From NCBI GenBank assembly GCA_005784505.1, contig VCAZ01000158.1:264001-328000 (forward strand): a DNA stretch of 64,000 bases. Reading direction: 5' to 3'. The notes under the pieces were generated by a model. It searched no databases. It was not told where the DNA came from and saw nothing but the letters and a program-made list of their open reading frames with translations. Made by a program: the position numbers and the translations under genes. Origin of the DNA: Bagarius yarrelli (lineage: Eukaryota > Chordata > Actinopteri > Siluriformes > Sisoridae). Positions 23,407-33,600 of this stretch are shown here, in pieces (positions within the stretch are counted from its first letter, which is position 1; every line of letters begins with the position of its first letter).

Positions 23407-23600
23407 CTTAAAGGTACAATAAGTGATTGTCTAAAGAAATATTGTTTGTCCTGCTGGTTGAAAATTTCATCACATCCAGATAACAACCATTTTAAGTTAA
23501 TCAGTCTAAATGTATTTATATGTATTTATATGTTCTGTTGAAGGTGTAGAATCGAGAAATGTTCGTCTAATGAAAAGGTTCGATCAGAAAATTGTTAATC
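23407..23600 (+). mobile_element. Nonautonomous DNA element, copy 2 (TTAAAGGTACAATA end)
   Basis: Retains the 5' terminus 'CTTAAAGGTACAATAAGTG' and then matches 8283-8475 in order. The 3' part is missing; the match fades near 23600, about 70 bases before a SINE fragment. Confidence 0.6.
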
Positions 23601-23673
23601 TTTCCTACCTGACGGTCAACATATGTATGTGTATAACTCTGTACACCCTGTTCACACGTTTATGTATCAAAAA

Positions 23674-23736
23674 AGTCTGGAACCCACAATATCCCAGTTA
23701 TCAGTCCAAAGCCTTAACCACTGTGCTACCATTCCT
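23674..23736 (-). mobile_element. V-SINE head fragment
   Basis: Minus-strand tRNA-like head only: 'GGTAGCACAGTGGTTAAGGC' followed by a B-box-like 'GTGGGTTCCAG'. The linker and tail are absent. Confidence 0.65.
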
Positions 23737-23739
23737 CAC

Positions 23740-24033
23740 TCACCTAACTTATTCACTCACTAATTCACTCACCAACTTATTTACTTACTATCTCTCTCAC
23801 TCACTAACTCACTCACCAACTCACTAACTTATTCACTCACTAATTCACTCACCAACTTATTTACTTACTATCTCTCTCACTCACTAACTCATTCACTAAC
23901 TCTCTTAATCACTATCTCACTCACTAACTCTCTTACTCACTAACTCTCTTACTCACTAACTAACTCGCTAACTCACTCACTAACTCATTCACTAACTCAC
24001 TAACCCACTCACTAACCCACTCACTAATTCACT
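23740..24033. repeat. (ACTC/ACTA)n degenerate array with an 80-bp internal duplication
   Basis: Low-complexity array of CACT, CACTAACT and TTACT words. A segment starting near 23746 is repeated starting near 23826, an 80-base offset, with near-identical sequence. Frames across it read 'THSLTNSLTN' and are not genes. Confidence 0.92.
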
Positions 24034-24477
24034 AGATGGAACCTCAGTCAAAGCTGCTAGTTGTAAAAATGATCCAACACAAATCGACCAATCAGAGTCT
24101 AGAATTTACTGGCGGTGTTGTACACAAACACTCTTAAATATTATATAGGTCTTTTTTCAGTCATTCCACAGAATAGAAGAACCATTCTTGATTTTTAAGG
24201 AACCTTTCAGTTAATGATTCCTAAACCGACTGTTTTGATCAGTGTCATAAAGCAGATTATTATAGTCTAAAACAGTGTAACACCATTTAAAGTGGATTAA
24301 AACCCTTCATCATTACAGCCGTTTACTTCACATGTTGACTACTGTAGATGAAGCAGTCATAAAAAAGATTCTAAAATGGTTCTTCATTAGACTGATTTTG
24401 ACTTTTAACATCCATGGAACATTTGCACAATGTAAAAGATTCTTTAATCTATAAGAACATTTTCTAAAGCTTCTAAC
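24034..24477. other. Unannotated AT-leaning sequence
   Basis: Includes 'GAACCATTCTTGATTTTTAA' and 'AAAATGGTTCTTCATTAGAC' in inverted sense about 190 bases apart, perhaps ends of an old DNA element. No gene. Confidence 0.35.
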
Positions 24478-24672
24478 CCATTAACTAACTCACCCACTCA
24501 CTCGCTCACTGAGTTACTCACTCACTAACTTACAAACTCACTTAATCACTAACTCACTTTTTCACTAAATCACTCACTCATTCACTTATTTACTAACTCA
24601 CTCACTTATTAACTTACTAATCAACTAACTAACCCTCTCACTAACTAACTTACTAACTTGCTCACTCACTTT
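24478..24672. repeat. (ACTC)n degenerate array, second block
   Basis: Same word set as the array at 23740-24033, about 450 bases downstream. Confidence 0.9.
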
Positions 24673-25059
24673 TCAGAAAACCAAAAATCTTTACTTGTAA
24701 ACCCCACTTTTTGTTTATTTTTTCAGTCAAGATGCAGCTTTTAGAACTGTTTCCGGTTCCTCTGCTGAGTGTAGAACATCTGCAGAACAATGAGACGATG
24801 ATGGCGTATGATGATCAACATTAACGTAGCCGATAGCAGGATTCAATACGTTTGTAGTAAGAATTCTTCTCTTTTCGAAAGTCCAAAAGCGGATTATTGG
24901 TTCTGGTGGAGTTGCTGTCCTTCTCCATCCCCTCCATGGGGGGTCTGACCCGGTGGTCTGCTTCGCTTCCACAGAGAGGCAGCTTCATGTAAACACAGCC
25001 CCAAGCGCCACTCTTAATCCAGCTCCCTCCCTCACTCCATCCCTCCCTCTCTCTATCCC

Positions 25060-25063
<4 letters not shown>
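24673..25063. other. Unannotated sequence
   Basis: Balanced composition from 24725 to 25020. No frame or repeat that I recognise; it ends in a CT-rich run that leads into an AC microsatellite. Confidence 0.4.

Positions 25064-25116
<53 letters not shown>
25064..25116. repeat. (AC)n microsatellite
   Basis: About 26 perfect AC units, preceded by a CCCT/CTCT-rich stretch at 25020-25060. Confidence 0.97.
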
Positions 25117-25119
<3 letters not shown>

Positions 25120-25317
25120 ACAGCTCGCGTCCAGCGACCCGGCTGGATTAGTGGACGTCTCCTACGTCTCCTCCACACACTAGCTCAGTCCTTCATGTCT
25201 GCGCACGTCTCCAGTCGTCAGTCACCTCAGCTACCACGTACCACCATGTTAAACATTGTAATATTTTTTTTTTTCATGCATGAATCTGAATCTGGATCAT
25301 TTTTTATATTCCAATTT

Positions 25318-25560
25318 CATCCAGAAATATTGGCACCCTCCAGTCGAACGGGTAACGTGATACATAAGTGATTCATATTTTCCATTCTGAGAGATCAAGC
25401 ACATACTTTAGCTTTCCACTAACAAGAATGTGCTTAGTAAAGATAAAAAAAGGGTGCTGTAGCAAAATTATTGGCACCCTACAAAACATTCAGATGCATT
25501 CTTTGCAAAACATTTGTCACAATAGATTCATAAGGCATTATACACACTTTTAAACATGAT
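25318..25560. mobile_element. Possible Tc1-like remnant ('ATTGGCACCCT' motifs)
   Basis: 'CCAGAAATATTGGCACCCTC' near 25320 and 'CAAAATTATTGGCACCCTAC' near 25465 resemble the ends of a Tc1-type fish element that I recall. They are in the same orientation here, and no transposase motif is visible, so this is tentative. Confidence 0.3.
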
Positions 25561-26340
25561 AACTTTTTTTCAGAATGTGTTATAGAATGTTACTTCAATG
25601 CGTTATTAAATATTGATGTTTATAACACAGAAAACCAGGAAATCACAATCCATCACTTTACAATACTGTGGTAACCCTTTTACTGTGGCCACATTGACAT
25701 CTTCTTCATCATAATATTGATACACATAGTACACTGGTAGCCAAAGTGATTAGAATACTAATCTTTTCACTAGCTAAGATTAAAAATGGTTTAAAAGTCA
25801 GTTTTCTGTCGTGTGTCAGTAGAAAATATTAGTGTTACATATTCAAACATTGATTTTGCCATTAATTGTATCATTATCATCATCATCATCGTCATAATCA
25901 TCCAGTCTATCAGGAACGACATGAAGAAACACAAAAAACTGAGACAGAATAAATCCAGAAGAAATTGTAACAATGATTGGCTACCAGATACTCCACCAGC
26001 TGAACAATAATATCAACATTAGATTTTCTAGATTATTTAACTTTAAATGTGGGTATTAACCTGTTTTTTTTTAACCTATATTTACTTCCTTCTATTTACT
26101 TAAGTTAGATTTTTTAATTCTTACTCAAGTTAATTTTAAATGGCAGAAATCAGTGGCGGGCGGTGGATTTGGTACCTGGGCATATCCACATACACGTACT
26201 GGCAGTGCAGCAAGAGAAACACTGAAATGAAGAGAATAAACTGTTGGAAATAGATTAATACAATTTAATGGAACAAATATTAGAATTTAGGTTGTAAACG
26301 TAGGTCAGCCTCTGATACTGTTTAGGCCGCATCCCTCTCT
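25561..26340. other. Unannotated AT-rich sequence
   Basis: Short (ATC)n run near 25868-25892. No gene or defined repeat. Confidence 0.5.
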
Positions 26341-26354
26341 CTTTCTCTCTCTCT

Positions 26355-26412
26355 GTTCTGTCAGCTCCGATCAGAGCGAATAGAAGTCAGCTATGCTCTC
26401 TTTCTTCCTCTA

Positions 26413-26449
<37 letters not shown>

Positions 26450-27155
26450 TGTCAGCTCCGATCAGAGCGAATAGAAGTCAGCTATGCTCTCTTTTTTCCT
26501 CTCTCTCTCTTTACATTTACATTTGCAGTATTTGGCAGACACCCTTATCCAGAGCGACTTACAATATTCCTTGTTATACAACTGAGCAATTGGGGGTTAA
26601 GGGCCTTGCTCAGGGTCCAACACGTGGTGGCTTGCCGGAGCTGGGAATCGAACCCACAACCTTTGGGTTGGTAATCCAACACCTTCCCCATGAGCCACCA
26701 CTTCCTCTCTTTCTCTCTCTCTCTCCCTCTCTCTCCCTCCATTCTGTCTGCTCCGATAAGAGCTAATGGAAATCAGCTATGCTCTCTCTCCCTCTCTCTC
26801 TTTCTCTCTCTCTCTTCCTTTTTCTCTATCCCTCTATCTCTCTCTTTCTCTCTCTCTCTCTCTTTCTCTCTGTTCTGTCAGCTCTGATCAGAGCGAATGG
26901 AAGTCAGCTATGCTCTCTCTCTTCCTCTCTCTCTCTCTCTCTCTTTTTCTCTCTCCCTCTCCCTCTCTCTTTCTCTCTTTCCCTCTCTCCATCTCTCTAC
27001 CTCTGTGTTCTGTCAGCTCCGATCAGAGTGAATGGAAGTCAGCGATGCTCTCTCACCCCCCTCTCTCTTTTCTCTCTTTCTCTCTTTCTCTCCCTCTCTC
27101 TCTGTCTCTCTCACTCTGTTCTGTCAGCTCCGATCAGAGCGAATTGAAGTTAGCG

Positions 27156-27160
<5 letters not shown>
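26355..27160. repeat. Compound minisatellite: six 46-bp units separated by CT tracts
   Basis: A non-CT unit of about 46 bases, beginning 'GTTCTGTCAGCTCCGATCAG' and ending 'GTCAGCTATGCTCTC', occurs at about 26355, 26446, 26741, 26872, 27007 and 27118. Spacers are (CT)n-rich tracts of very different length. Unit sequence is far more constant than spacer length. A V-SINE is inserted between units 2 and 3. Frames of 99-130 codons here are repeat translations. Confidence 0.93.
26512..26703 (-). mobile_element. Near-complete V-SINE inserted in the CT minisatellite
   Basis: The best preserved copy in the window. Read on the minus strand: 'GGAAGTGGTGGCTCATGGGG' head, 'GGTTCGATTCCCAGCTCCGG', linker 'CCTGAGCAAGGCCCTTAACC', then 'TGTAAGTCGCTCTGGATAAG' and 'GTCTGCCAAATACTGC'. 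It interrupts a CT tract, so it is younger than the array. Confidence 0.95.

Positions 27161-27216
<56 letters not shown>
27161..27216. repeat. (TC)n microsatellite
   Basis: About 28 perfect TC units directly after the sixth minisatellite unit. Confidence 0.96.
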
Positions 27217-27220
<4 letters not shown>

Positions 27221-27756
27221 ACTCTCACAGAACAGCCCTTTGAAAAAATGGAGAAGAAGAAAAAGAAGTGGTGGGAAATAAACAATACGCTAAGATCAAG
27301 AGTGTTTCACACTAGAGATAAATATTTGTAAAAATGTGGCTGTAACACGTGGAACACACATGGGGAGGAGAGGGTCATTCAGCCACTACAAATAGGCGCG
27401 CTCTAGGATTTCTCTCTCTCTCTCTCTTTCTCTCTCTCTCATGCTCTCTCTTTCACACAAACACATATTTAGATCAAGGATTGAAAAAGGCCAGAGAAAT
27501 CTGACTTCTGTCATTAATTTTTTTCCCCAGCATGCCCATAACCCACATGCCAGCTTTCCACTTATGCAGTCTTTTATTCCTCCATCTTTCCTCTCGTTTA
27601 AGCATGAGTAAGTTCCTGGTTTAAAGTTATTAAAATCGATTTATTCCGATATTCGAATTTATTTGGTTTTTTTTTTGTCTTTTCTTGCTCAACAACGTAA
27701 ATTATGTGTTTAAGTTCAAGCGCCAGGGATATGTACATGCTCACACACATAAACAA
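27217..27756. other. Unannotated sequence
   Basis: Contains a shorter (TC)n tract at about 27411-27440. Otherwise unique with no supported gene. Confidence 0.5.

Positions 27757-27785
<29 letters not shown>
27757..27785. repeat. (TG)n microsatellite
   Basis: About 14 TG units, one of two TG tracts separated by about 70 bases. Confidence 0.95.
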
Positions 27786-27787
<2 letters not shown>

Positions 27788-27854
27788 TGCATTAAACAGA
27801 TATTCCAGCTGCCATGCACAAATGCTAAACTCCGCTGCTGCCTTATAAGGTGTG

Positions 27855-27856
<2 letters not shown>

Positions 27857-27888
<32 letters not shown>
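27857..27888. repeat. (GT)n microsatellite
   Basis: About 15 GT units. The 123-codon minus-strand frame over both tracts is a TH-repeat translation. Confidence 0.95.
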
Positions 27889-27889
<1 letters not shown>

Positions 27890-27976
27890 CCGAGACCTAA
27901 AACAGGGACATAGCATACACACCCAGCCTGGGCGGTCTGTTCTTCACACACACTGTCCATCACACACACTTCATCC

Positions 27977-28370
27977 CTGTCTTTCTCTTTCTCTTTCTCT
28001 CTCTCTCTCTCGCTCTCCCTTTCTCTCTCTCTATCTCTTTTTATCTTTCTTCTCTTTTTCTATCTCTCGCCCCTTTTTTTTTTTTTCTCTCTCTCTCTCT
28101 CTTTTTTAAGTTCTGTCTCTCTTCCTTTCTATTTCTTTCTTTTTCTCTTTCTCTTTTTGAAAAGAAAAACAGGTATGATATCAGTACAGAAAAAAATGAA
28201 GAAAAAAAGGAAAGGGACTAGGAAATGAAAAAATGGATAAAAAAAAGGATGAAGGAAGGAAAAGAATGATAAAGGAAATGGGAACAGTATAGAAAAGGAT
28301 GCAGAAAGATAAATATAAAAAATTAACAATAGAGAGAAACCAGACTAAGAAGTGAGAAAAGAGAAATAGA
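27977..28370. repeat. Polypyrimidine tract switching to a polypurine tract
   Basis: The plus strand is CT-only over most of 27977-28158, then switches at the small palindrome 'CTTTTTGAAAAG' to a purine-rich run (28158-28370) rich in GAAAA, AAGGAAA and GAAGGAAGG. This is a strand switch of purine/pyrimidine asymmetry. Confidence 0.8.
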
Positions 28371-28520
28371 AGTGCGGTGTACACCTGACTGTGTGTTCGA
28401 GCTGCTGATTGGTCAGCGAGCTGTGACATCATCAGGTGGTGTTTGGAATTAAAATAGACCAACAAAAACAAAGATATAAATAATAAAAACTGAATTGAAA
28501 AGAAATTTCTGAATTCTGGG
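28371..28520. other. Unannotated spacer
   Basis: Unique sequence between two pyrimidine-rich blocks. It contains 'GCTGCTGATTGGTCAGCGAG', a short imperfect palindrome. Confidence 0.4.
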
Positions 28521-28800
28521 CTCTTTCCTCTCTTGCTCTTTCTCTCTCATTCTCTCTCTTCATCTCTTTTTGTCTTTCTTTCTCTCCCTTTCTTTCTTCC
28601 TTCCTTTCTTTCTTTCTCTCCCTTTCTTTCTTTATCTCTCTCACCCCCTTTTTTATTTCACTGTCTCTTTCTGTCTATCTCTTTCCATAATCTATCTATT
28701 TCTCCCCCTGATTGTCTATCTCTCTCTCTTTCTCTTTCTGTCTCCATCTTTCTTTCTGTCTTTGTCTCTCCTTCTCTGTCTCACTCTCTTTCCCTATCAG
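28521..28800. repeat. Degenerate pyrimidine-rich tract
   Basis: Mixed CTTT, TCTC and CTTC words over 280 bases. The 116-codon plus-strand frame here is low-complexity Leu/Ser and not a gene. Confidence 0.9.
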
Positions 28801-29667
28801 TAGAGACAGAAACACACACAACCTCCCATTCAATCTATTTATTTCTGTATTTATTGTGTATTTTCTGTAGTTGTTATTGTTAGTATTTTTCTGGATTCAG
28901 GATTTTGTCTTCATTTAATCAGATCCAAAGTAACTAATAACTCACCACTGGAGGAATCTTATCATTCCAGACTTTTTTACTCACTTAATCAAGGGACAAG
29001 TAAAATGTTTGGCTCCTCGACACACGTCTGATATGCAAATGTGTGTATTTATATAAACCTGGGATCTAAAATCAAAGCTTTAACCAACTTCTTCTTCTAC
29101 CCAGTCAGAATCTCACAGTGTAAAGAGGACATTGTTTTTTCCATTAGACCCCCCCACACACACACTTCCCCCACAGAGCCCCTCATCCCATCCCGAATGT
29201 TTCTCATCAGGTCTCTGTCATGTGGTGAAGCTCAGGATCATGTTAGTGTGTCGGGTCACACAGACCCAGAGAGCTTGGAGTTTACTGCCAGATTATTCAG
29301 TTCCATAAACCAACAACAAAACCCCTAAAAAACATCTTCTCTCTCACTCCTAAACACTATAATTTTTTAAGAACCATTCAATTATCCACCCCCAACACCA
29401 TTCTGAGCTCGTTTAGGGGGCGGGGATTATGATCACCATAGAGATATCCTCTTAGTTTAGAGTCTGGTTTTGTATACACACTATAACTTTAACCATAACA
29501 ACTCTCTTCCTGCCATTTCAAACCCTAAAACAAAAAGTCACCTGACAGGTCGAACCAATCAAATGTGCTACCAAGCGTCAATCTCCTTGAGGACCACACC
29601 AGGGTTCAAATTTCCAGCTCAGACAGAATCCAAAAATGTTGGGTTACAAGCTGTTATGTAACGTTTA
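28801..29667. other. Gene-free stretch
   Basis: Unique, balanced to AT-leaning sequence. A 95-codon plus-strand frame at 29041-29328 has no recognisable domain. Confidence 0.45.
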
Positions 29668-30095
29668 ACAAACATTGTCTAACATGGCCAGTCAAAAGGT
29701 TACACCAATATGGCAGTGTGACCCATCAAAACTCTCAGCATATTGAGGGGAACTGTGTGACAGTTGTTACAGCAACGTCATGTGACGTCACAGCGACACC
29801 AACCCCAAAAATGTTACACCAACGTGGACATGTGACATATCAAAACGCTCAGCACATGGAGAGGAACTTCGTGATGATTTTATAGTGACATCACATGCAC
29901 ATGTACCCCCCAAACTGGCTGAGACACCAACATGTGACATATTAAAACGTCATGGGGACACCAACCCGTAAAATGCTAAGTTCCAAAATTACACCAACGT
30001 GGACATGTGACATGTCAAAACACTTAGCACACGGAGGACAACTGTGTGACGGGTATCATAGTGACATTACGGCAACACCAACCCAAAAAAAGGTT
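29668..30095. repeat. ~115-bp diverged tandem repeat
   Basis: Units begin near 'TTACACCAA(C/T)(G/A)TGG' at about 29700, 29814 and 29992 and contain 'ATGTGACATATCAAAACGCT', 'CAGCACATGGAGAGGAAC' and 'ACACCAACCC' in order. A partial unit lies at about 29920-29991. Divergence is roughly 15-25 per cent by eye. The open frames across it (29565-29885, 29952-30245) arise from the repeat. Confidence 0.85.
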
Positions 30096-30945
30096 GACAG
30101 GATAGTCAAATTTTTTTTTGGAGCTGTTAATAAGGGCTTTCCGCAGGTGCCCATTAGAGGCAGCTATGTGCTGAGAAATGAAAGCATGATCTTCCGCACA
30201 AAAAACAATTTTTATTACTATTTTAAATACATCTATTTTTTCTGAATTTAAGGTATTGTTCTTTTGCTTCTTGGTTCTGCTTCTATCCTGCTGGGCAACT
30301 TTTTAGGTTGTAAGAGAGCAAAAGCACAAATTTAATTTGTGTGTGTGTGTGTGTGTGTGGTACAGGCAGATTTGAGCTGTTTACTTTAGGTTCAGATCAG
30401 GATTTGCTCCTAATGTAGCTCCAACGCTCAGGCTCGGCTGACATTGCAGGTGATTGAAGCTGATTTAGAGAAGTGTAAAGCACTTCGAGAACATTATTAC
30501 TTACACACATGTAATGTGGCTAGAAGTGTCACCAGCTTTCAGCTGCACGCTTCCAGATGTTTGTACCTGTATTGAGAGTTGAGATCCAGCCAGATGTACT
30601 CAACAAAACGGCTCTTGAGTGCCAGCAGTTTTTAAGTCCAATGCTGGAGAGCAGAAGAAGCTGTCAGCTTATTTAAAAGGGGGAGGGGGGCATGAAAGCC
30701 TTACTTGATACAACACAGGGTTCTCCAGATGGTTCCTGAGCAGAGTTAGAGCTTATCCCAGGCATGGATGGGATGTCTTTACTCATATATCGGCATGTAG
30801 AGTCACTAATCCACATATATGGAATATTTCAGTTTTATAAGTTGAAAATAAATTCGGACAACCTGGAAAAAACCCAAGCGGACATGAGGAGAACCTTCTT
30901 TAGCTAATCAAATAAACTGTATCAGTTATTATTGTTAGAGGGTTG
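30096..30945. other. Gene-free, mostly unique sequence
   Basis: A short (GT)n run lies at about 30341-30358. Sequence from 30360 to 30720 is balanced and non-repetitive. No supported exon. Confidence 0.45.
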
Positions 30946-31062
30946 GTGGAAATGGCTAAATGGTTATGGATCTAGGAGATGAAGGTTCAAGCCCTGGAAC
31001 TGCTAAGATGCCTCTGTTGGGCCCTTGAGCAACATGGCTGACCTTTTGCTATTAATCATATC
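30946..31062 (+). mobile_element. Truncated V-SINE (head plus linker)
   Basis: Head 'GTTGGTGGAAATGGCTAAAT', B-box-like 'GGTTCAAGCCC' and linker 'GGGCCCTTGAGCAACATGG'. The tail domain is missing. Confidence 0.7.
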
Positions 31063-31629
31063 TGGACCTTGAGACTTTTGACAGAACTTCATTTTAGTAT
31101 ATTTTGTTGGTTTTTGCAGTCAGATAGAAGAAACCCTATCTTCAGTCAAAGACAGTCTAATTTACTGGTCCACCGAACTTATTCATAGGTTAATGGGTTT
31201 TTTCTTGACATTCCACCTGATATACCAAAATGATTGCTCAATAATGAGGAATCATGCTGTTCTAAAAAGTTTTTGGGTGGACAGATGATAAGAAGATAAG
31301 GAATAAGCTTTTAGGGTTATTACACAAGAATGATGAGTCACCGCAAGTTTGTGAAGGAATCTTTAATATCCACAGATGTGCTTGTTATAAAGGTGGAAAG
31401 TAAATACAGTAAAATTCACTTTGTTGTCAGATTTAAACCAGAAAGTGGACAGAAATTGGACCATAACCAACATCTGAACTTTTTGTAGTTCATTTTTGTA
31501 GATACAACCATACTGCTTTTCGACCAGGAAACTGGGCTACACTTGTCCATTAAGAAAAAGATCCTAGCTTTGAACTAGACCCAAAACTGCTGGAATGGGA
31601 ACAGACAATGTCAGTTGGCAGAGCTTATG
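31063..31629. other. Unannotated sequence
   Basis: No repeat or gene recognised. Confidence 0.45.
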
Positions 31630-31738
31630 ATGGCTCAAATAGTTAAGGTGCTAAGTTGTTGATTGGAAGACCAGTAAAACCTGGGTTTAAGCCCCACTGC
31701 TGCCAATCAGCCACTGTTGGGTCCTTAAGCTTACCTTG
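31630..31738 (+). mobile_element. Truncated V-SINE (head)
   Basis: 'GGCTCAAATAGTTAAGGTGC' A-box region, 'GGGTTTAAGCCCC' B-box region and 'CCACTGTTGGGTCCTTAAGC'. The sequence departs from the family at about 31735. Confidence 0.75.
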
Positions 31739-33100
31739 CGTTCTGACTTCAATTCTTTAAGTCAGGGTAGCGTTTATGTGACAAAAACAGGATTGAAAAA
31801 AGAGAGTAAAAACAAGCGATTCCAGTCAGATGGTGGACATGTAGCGAGTTATGCTTTCTGCTACTGTAAACACAAGCCAGTTTGGATCGAATGCCGGCCT
31901 TGGCGAATCTTACTTTTTTTAGACCCAGTAAATAAGTCCTTCAGCTAACAGTTTATTACCATAGCTTGTGTTTCCCTGTAGTCGTCACTGTGTGGTCCCG
32001 GACTCATGGCATTTCATCCTGAGATCTATCCATTTTCTATATCTATCCATAGATCTTATCCATCCTTTCAGTCCGTGGAGGAGTGTCAAAAGGCCACCAG
32101 CACCACCTCAGCCTTTGACCTCCCACCTCGACTCCTCCCCACATCCCCCGTAACCTCTCTGCTGACGTGAGCCAACAGCAGGGCTGCGCTCTATCAGTGT
32201 TATTGAGCGTTGTGTGATAAGGCTGGTAACCTGGTGTGTCTTGAGCCACAGGTCTGATGTATTAGTCGCTAGTGTGAGGAGGATAAGGCCAATCCAGAGA
32301 ACACAGATCTAATTAGTCTGCTCACTCAGACACTCATCAGGAATGTCAGAGTCCTGTCATTAAGCACTCAGACCATCAGGGAGGCCACTCAGCACATGGC
32401 CTGGGGGTGTTAAGAAAAGATCTGCTGTATATCACCACATTGCGCCGATGCCAGGGAGATTAGACGCAGTGTTTTCTTTGACTTTTAGAATTACCCTGAA
32501 TGTTATCTTTAGGTTTTTAGCATTTCTTTGGTAAAATTGATTTTAAAATAAAAATATAAGCTACATCACATCTACATTTTTAAACAAATAATTTTTTAAA
32601 TGCTTTAAGGAAACTTCACAAGCTTAAGAATCTTCTAACAAGTTCTAGATACCTACAAAAAACCCCCATCATTTTTTAAGCATCTTCTGTGTGACATAAA
32701 TGTGATTCCAGAAAGATTTTATGGTCCATTAAAGAAATGAAAACAAGCTTTTAAAGTTTTGTTAGAAAATATCATTTTAGCATTAAACCTTTGAACCTGC
32801 AGTTGGAAAAACTGAACATTTATCATTATGATATGTATTAATGGACAGTTAATCGTTCTAGCTCTCTAAAGCAAACTCACCAGAGGGAAACCTTGTGGTT
32901 TTACTGCTAGACATTAAGAATTGTCCAACAGGGACAATGGGAATCTTTTAATGTTTGAGATAAAAACTAGATAAGCAACAAAACTAGATAAGCAATAGTT
33001 TAAGCATCAATATTAAACATTAATTAGTCATCTAAATTAAATAACAAAGCTTGTATACATGAAATTTGTCTTTGTCATCTAATGGTTATACTTGATGGAA
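31739..33100. other. Complex gene-free stretch, candidate conserved noncoding block at 32150-32480
   Basis: 32150-32480 is free of simple repeats, has balanced composition and carries 'GATCTAATTAGTC' (homeodomain-type core). 32500-33090 is AT-rich. No exon with plausible splice signals and a recognisable product was found. Confidence 0.3.
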
Positions 33101-33232
33101 TTGGTAGGCAGTGGGTTGGGCTGCTGATCAGAAGATTGTGGGTTCAAGAACCAGACCCTTAACTGCTCAGATAAAAATTATATAAATGTAAGTCGCTCTA
33201 GGTAAGGACATCTGCCAAATGCTGTAAATATA
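33101..33232 (+). mobile_element. V-SINE copy with internal deletion
   Basis: 'GGGCTGCTGATCAGAAGATT' then 'GTGGGTTCAAG', joined almost directly to 'ACCCTTAACTGCTCAG' because the middle of the linker is lost, then an intact tail 'ATGTAAGTCGCTCTAGGTAA' and 'CATCTGCCAAATGCTGTAAA'. Confidence 0.85.
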
Positions 33233-33454
33233 CATTATATTTTAGCTAACTTATATTTTAGATTTGTCCTAAGACAAAGTAAAGTCAATAATTGTGGGCA
33301 AAATTCTGGTGTCAGCGGTACTTCTTAGTTTACTTTGCAGCTTTTTTATTTTTGTTAATGCATTAAATATTTCACTATTTAAACTAACAGATACCAGTAG
33401 TCTGTTTGAGTCTGGGTGCAAAGTTTGTCATGTTGCAACGCCTCTGAGGCTGAA

Positions 33455-33600
33455 AGTGTTAAGAGCCTTACCCAAGGGCCCAACAGTGGCAGCCAGGCAG
33501 TACTCGTGCCTAAATTCTGCTTTATTGTTTCACATATACATCACTACACAGTGAAATTCTTTTCCTGACATATCCCAGCTTAGAAGGCTATTAGGTCGCT
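33455..33600 (-). mobile_element. V-SINE linker fragment joined to a second repeat
   Basis: The minus-strand linker 'GGGCCCTTGGGTAAGGCTCT' lies at about 33463-33482. Immediately after it, 33515-33580 reads 'TTTATTGTTTCACATATACA' ... 'CAGTGAAATTCTTTTCCTG'. Its reverse complement resembles the 'GAATTTCACTGT..AATAAAG' end of a common fish interspersed repeat. The junction is a composite. Confidence 0.55.

Noticed and set aside
26766..27331. 99- to 130-codon open frames over the CT minisatellite
   Set aside because: Low-complexity Ser/Leu peptides with a repeated 'SVSSDQSEW' segment arise from the 46-bp unit, not from a gene.
29668..30095. Possible CRISPR-like array
   Set aside because: Units are contiguous, diverged and about 115 bases long with no unique spacers; the context is vertebrate nuclear DNA.
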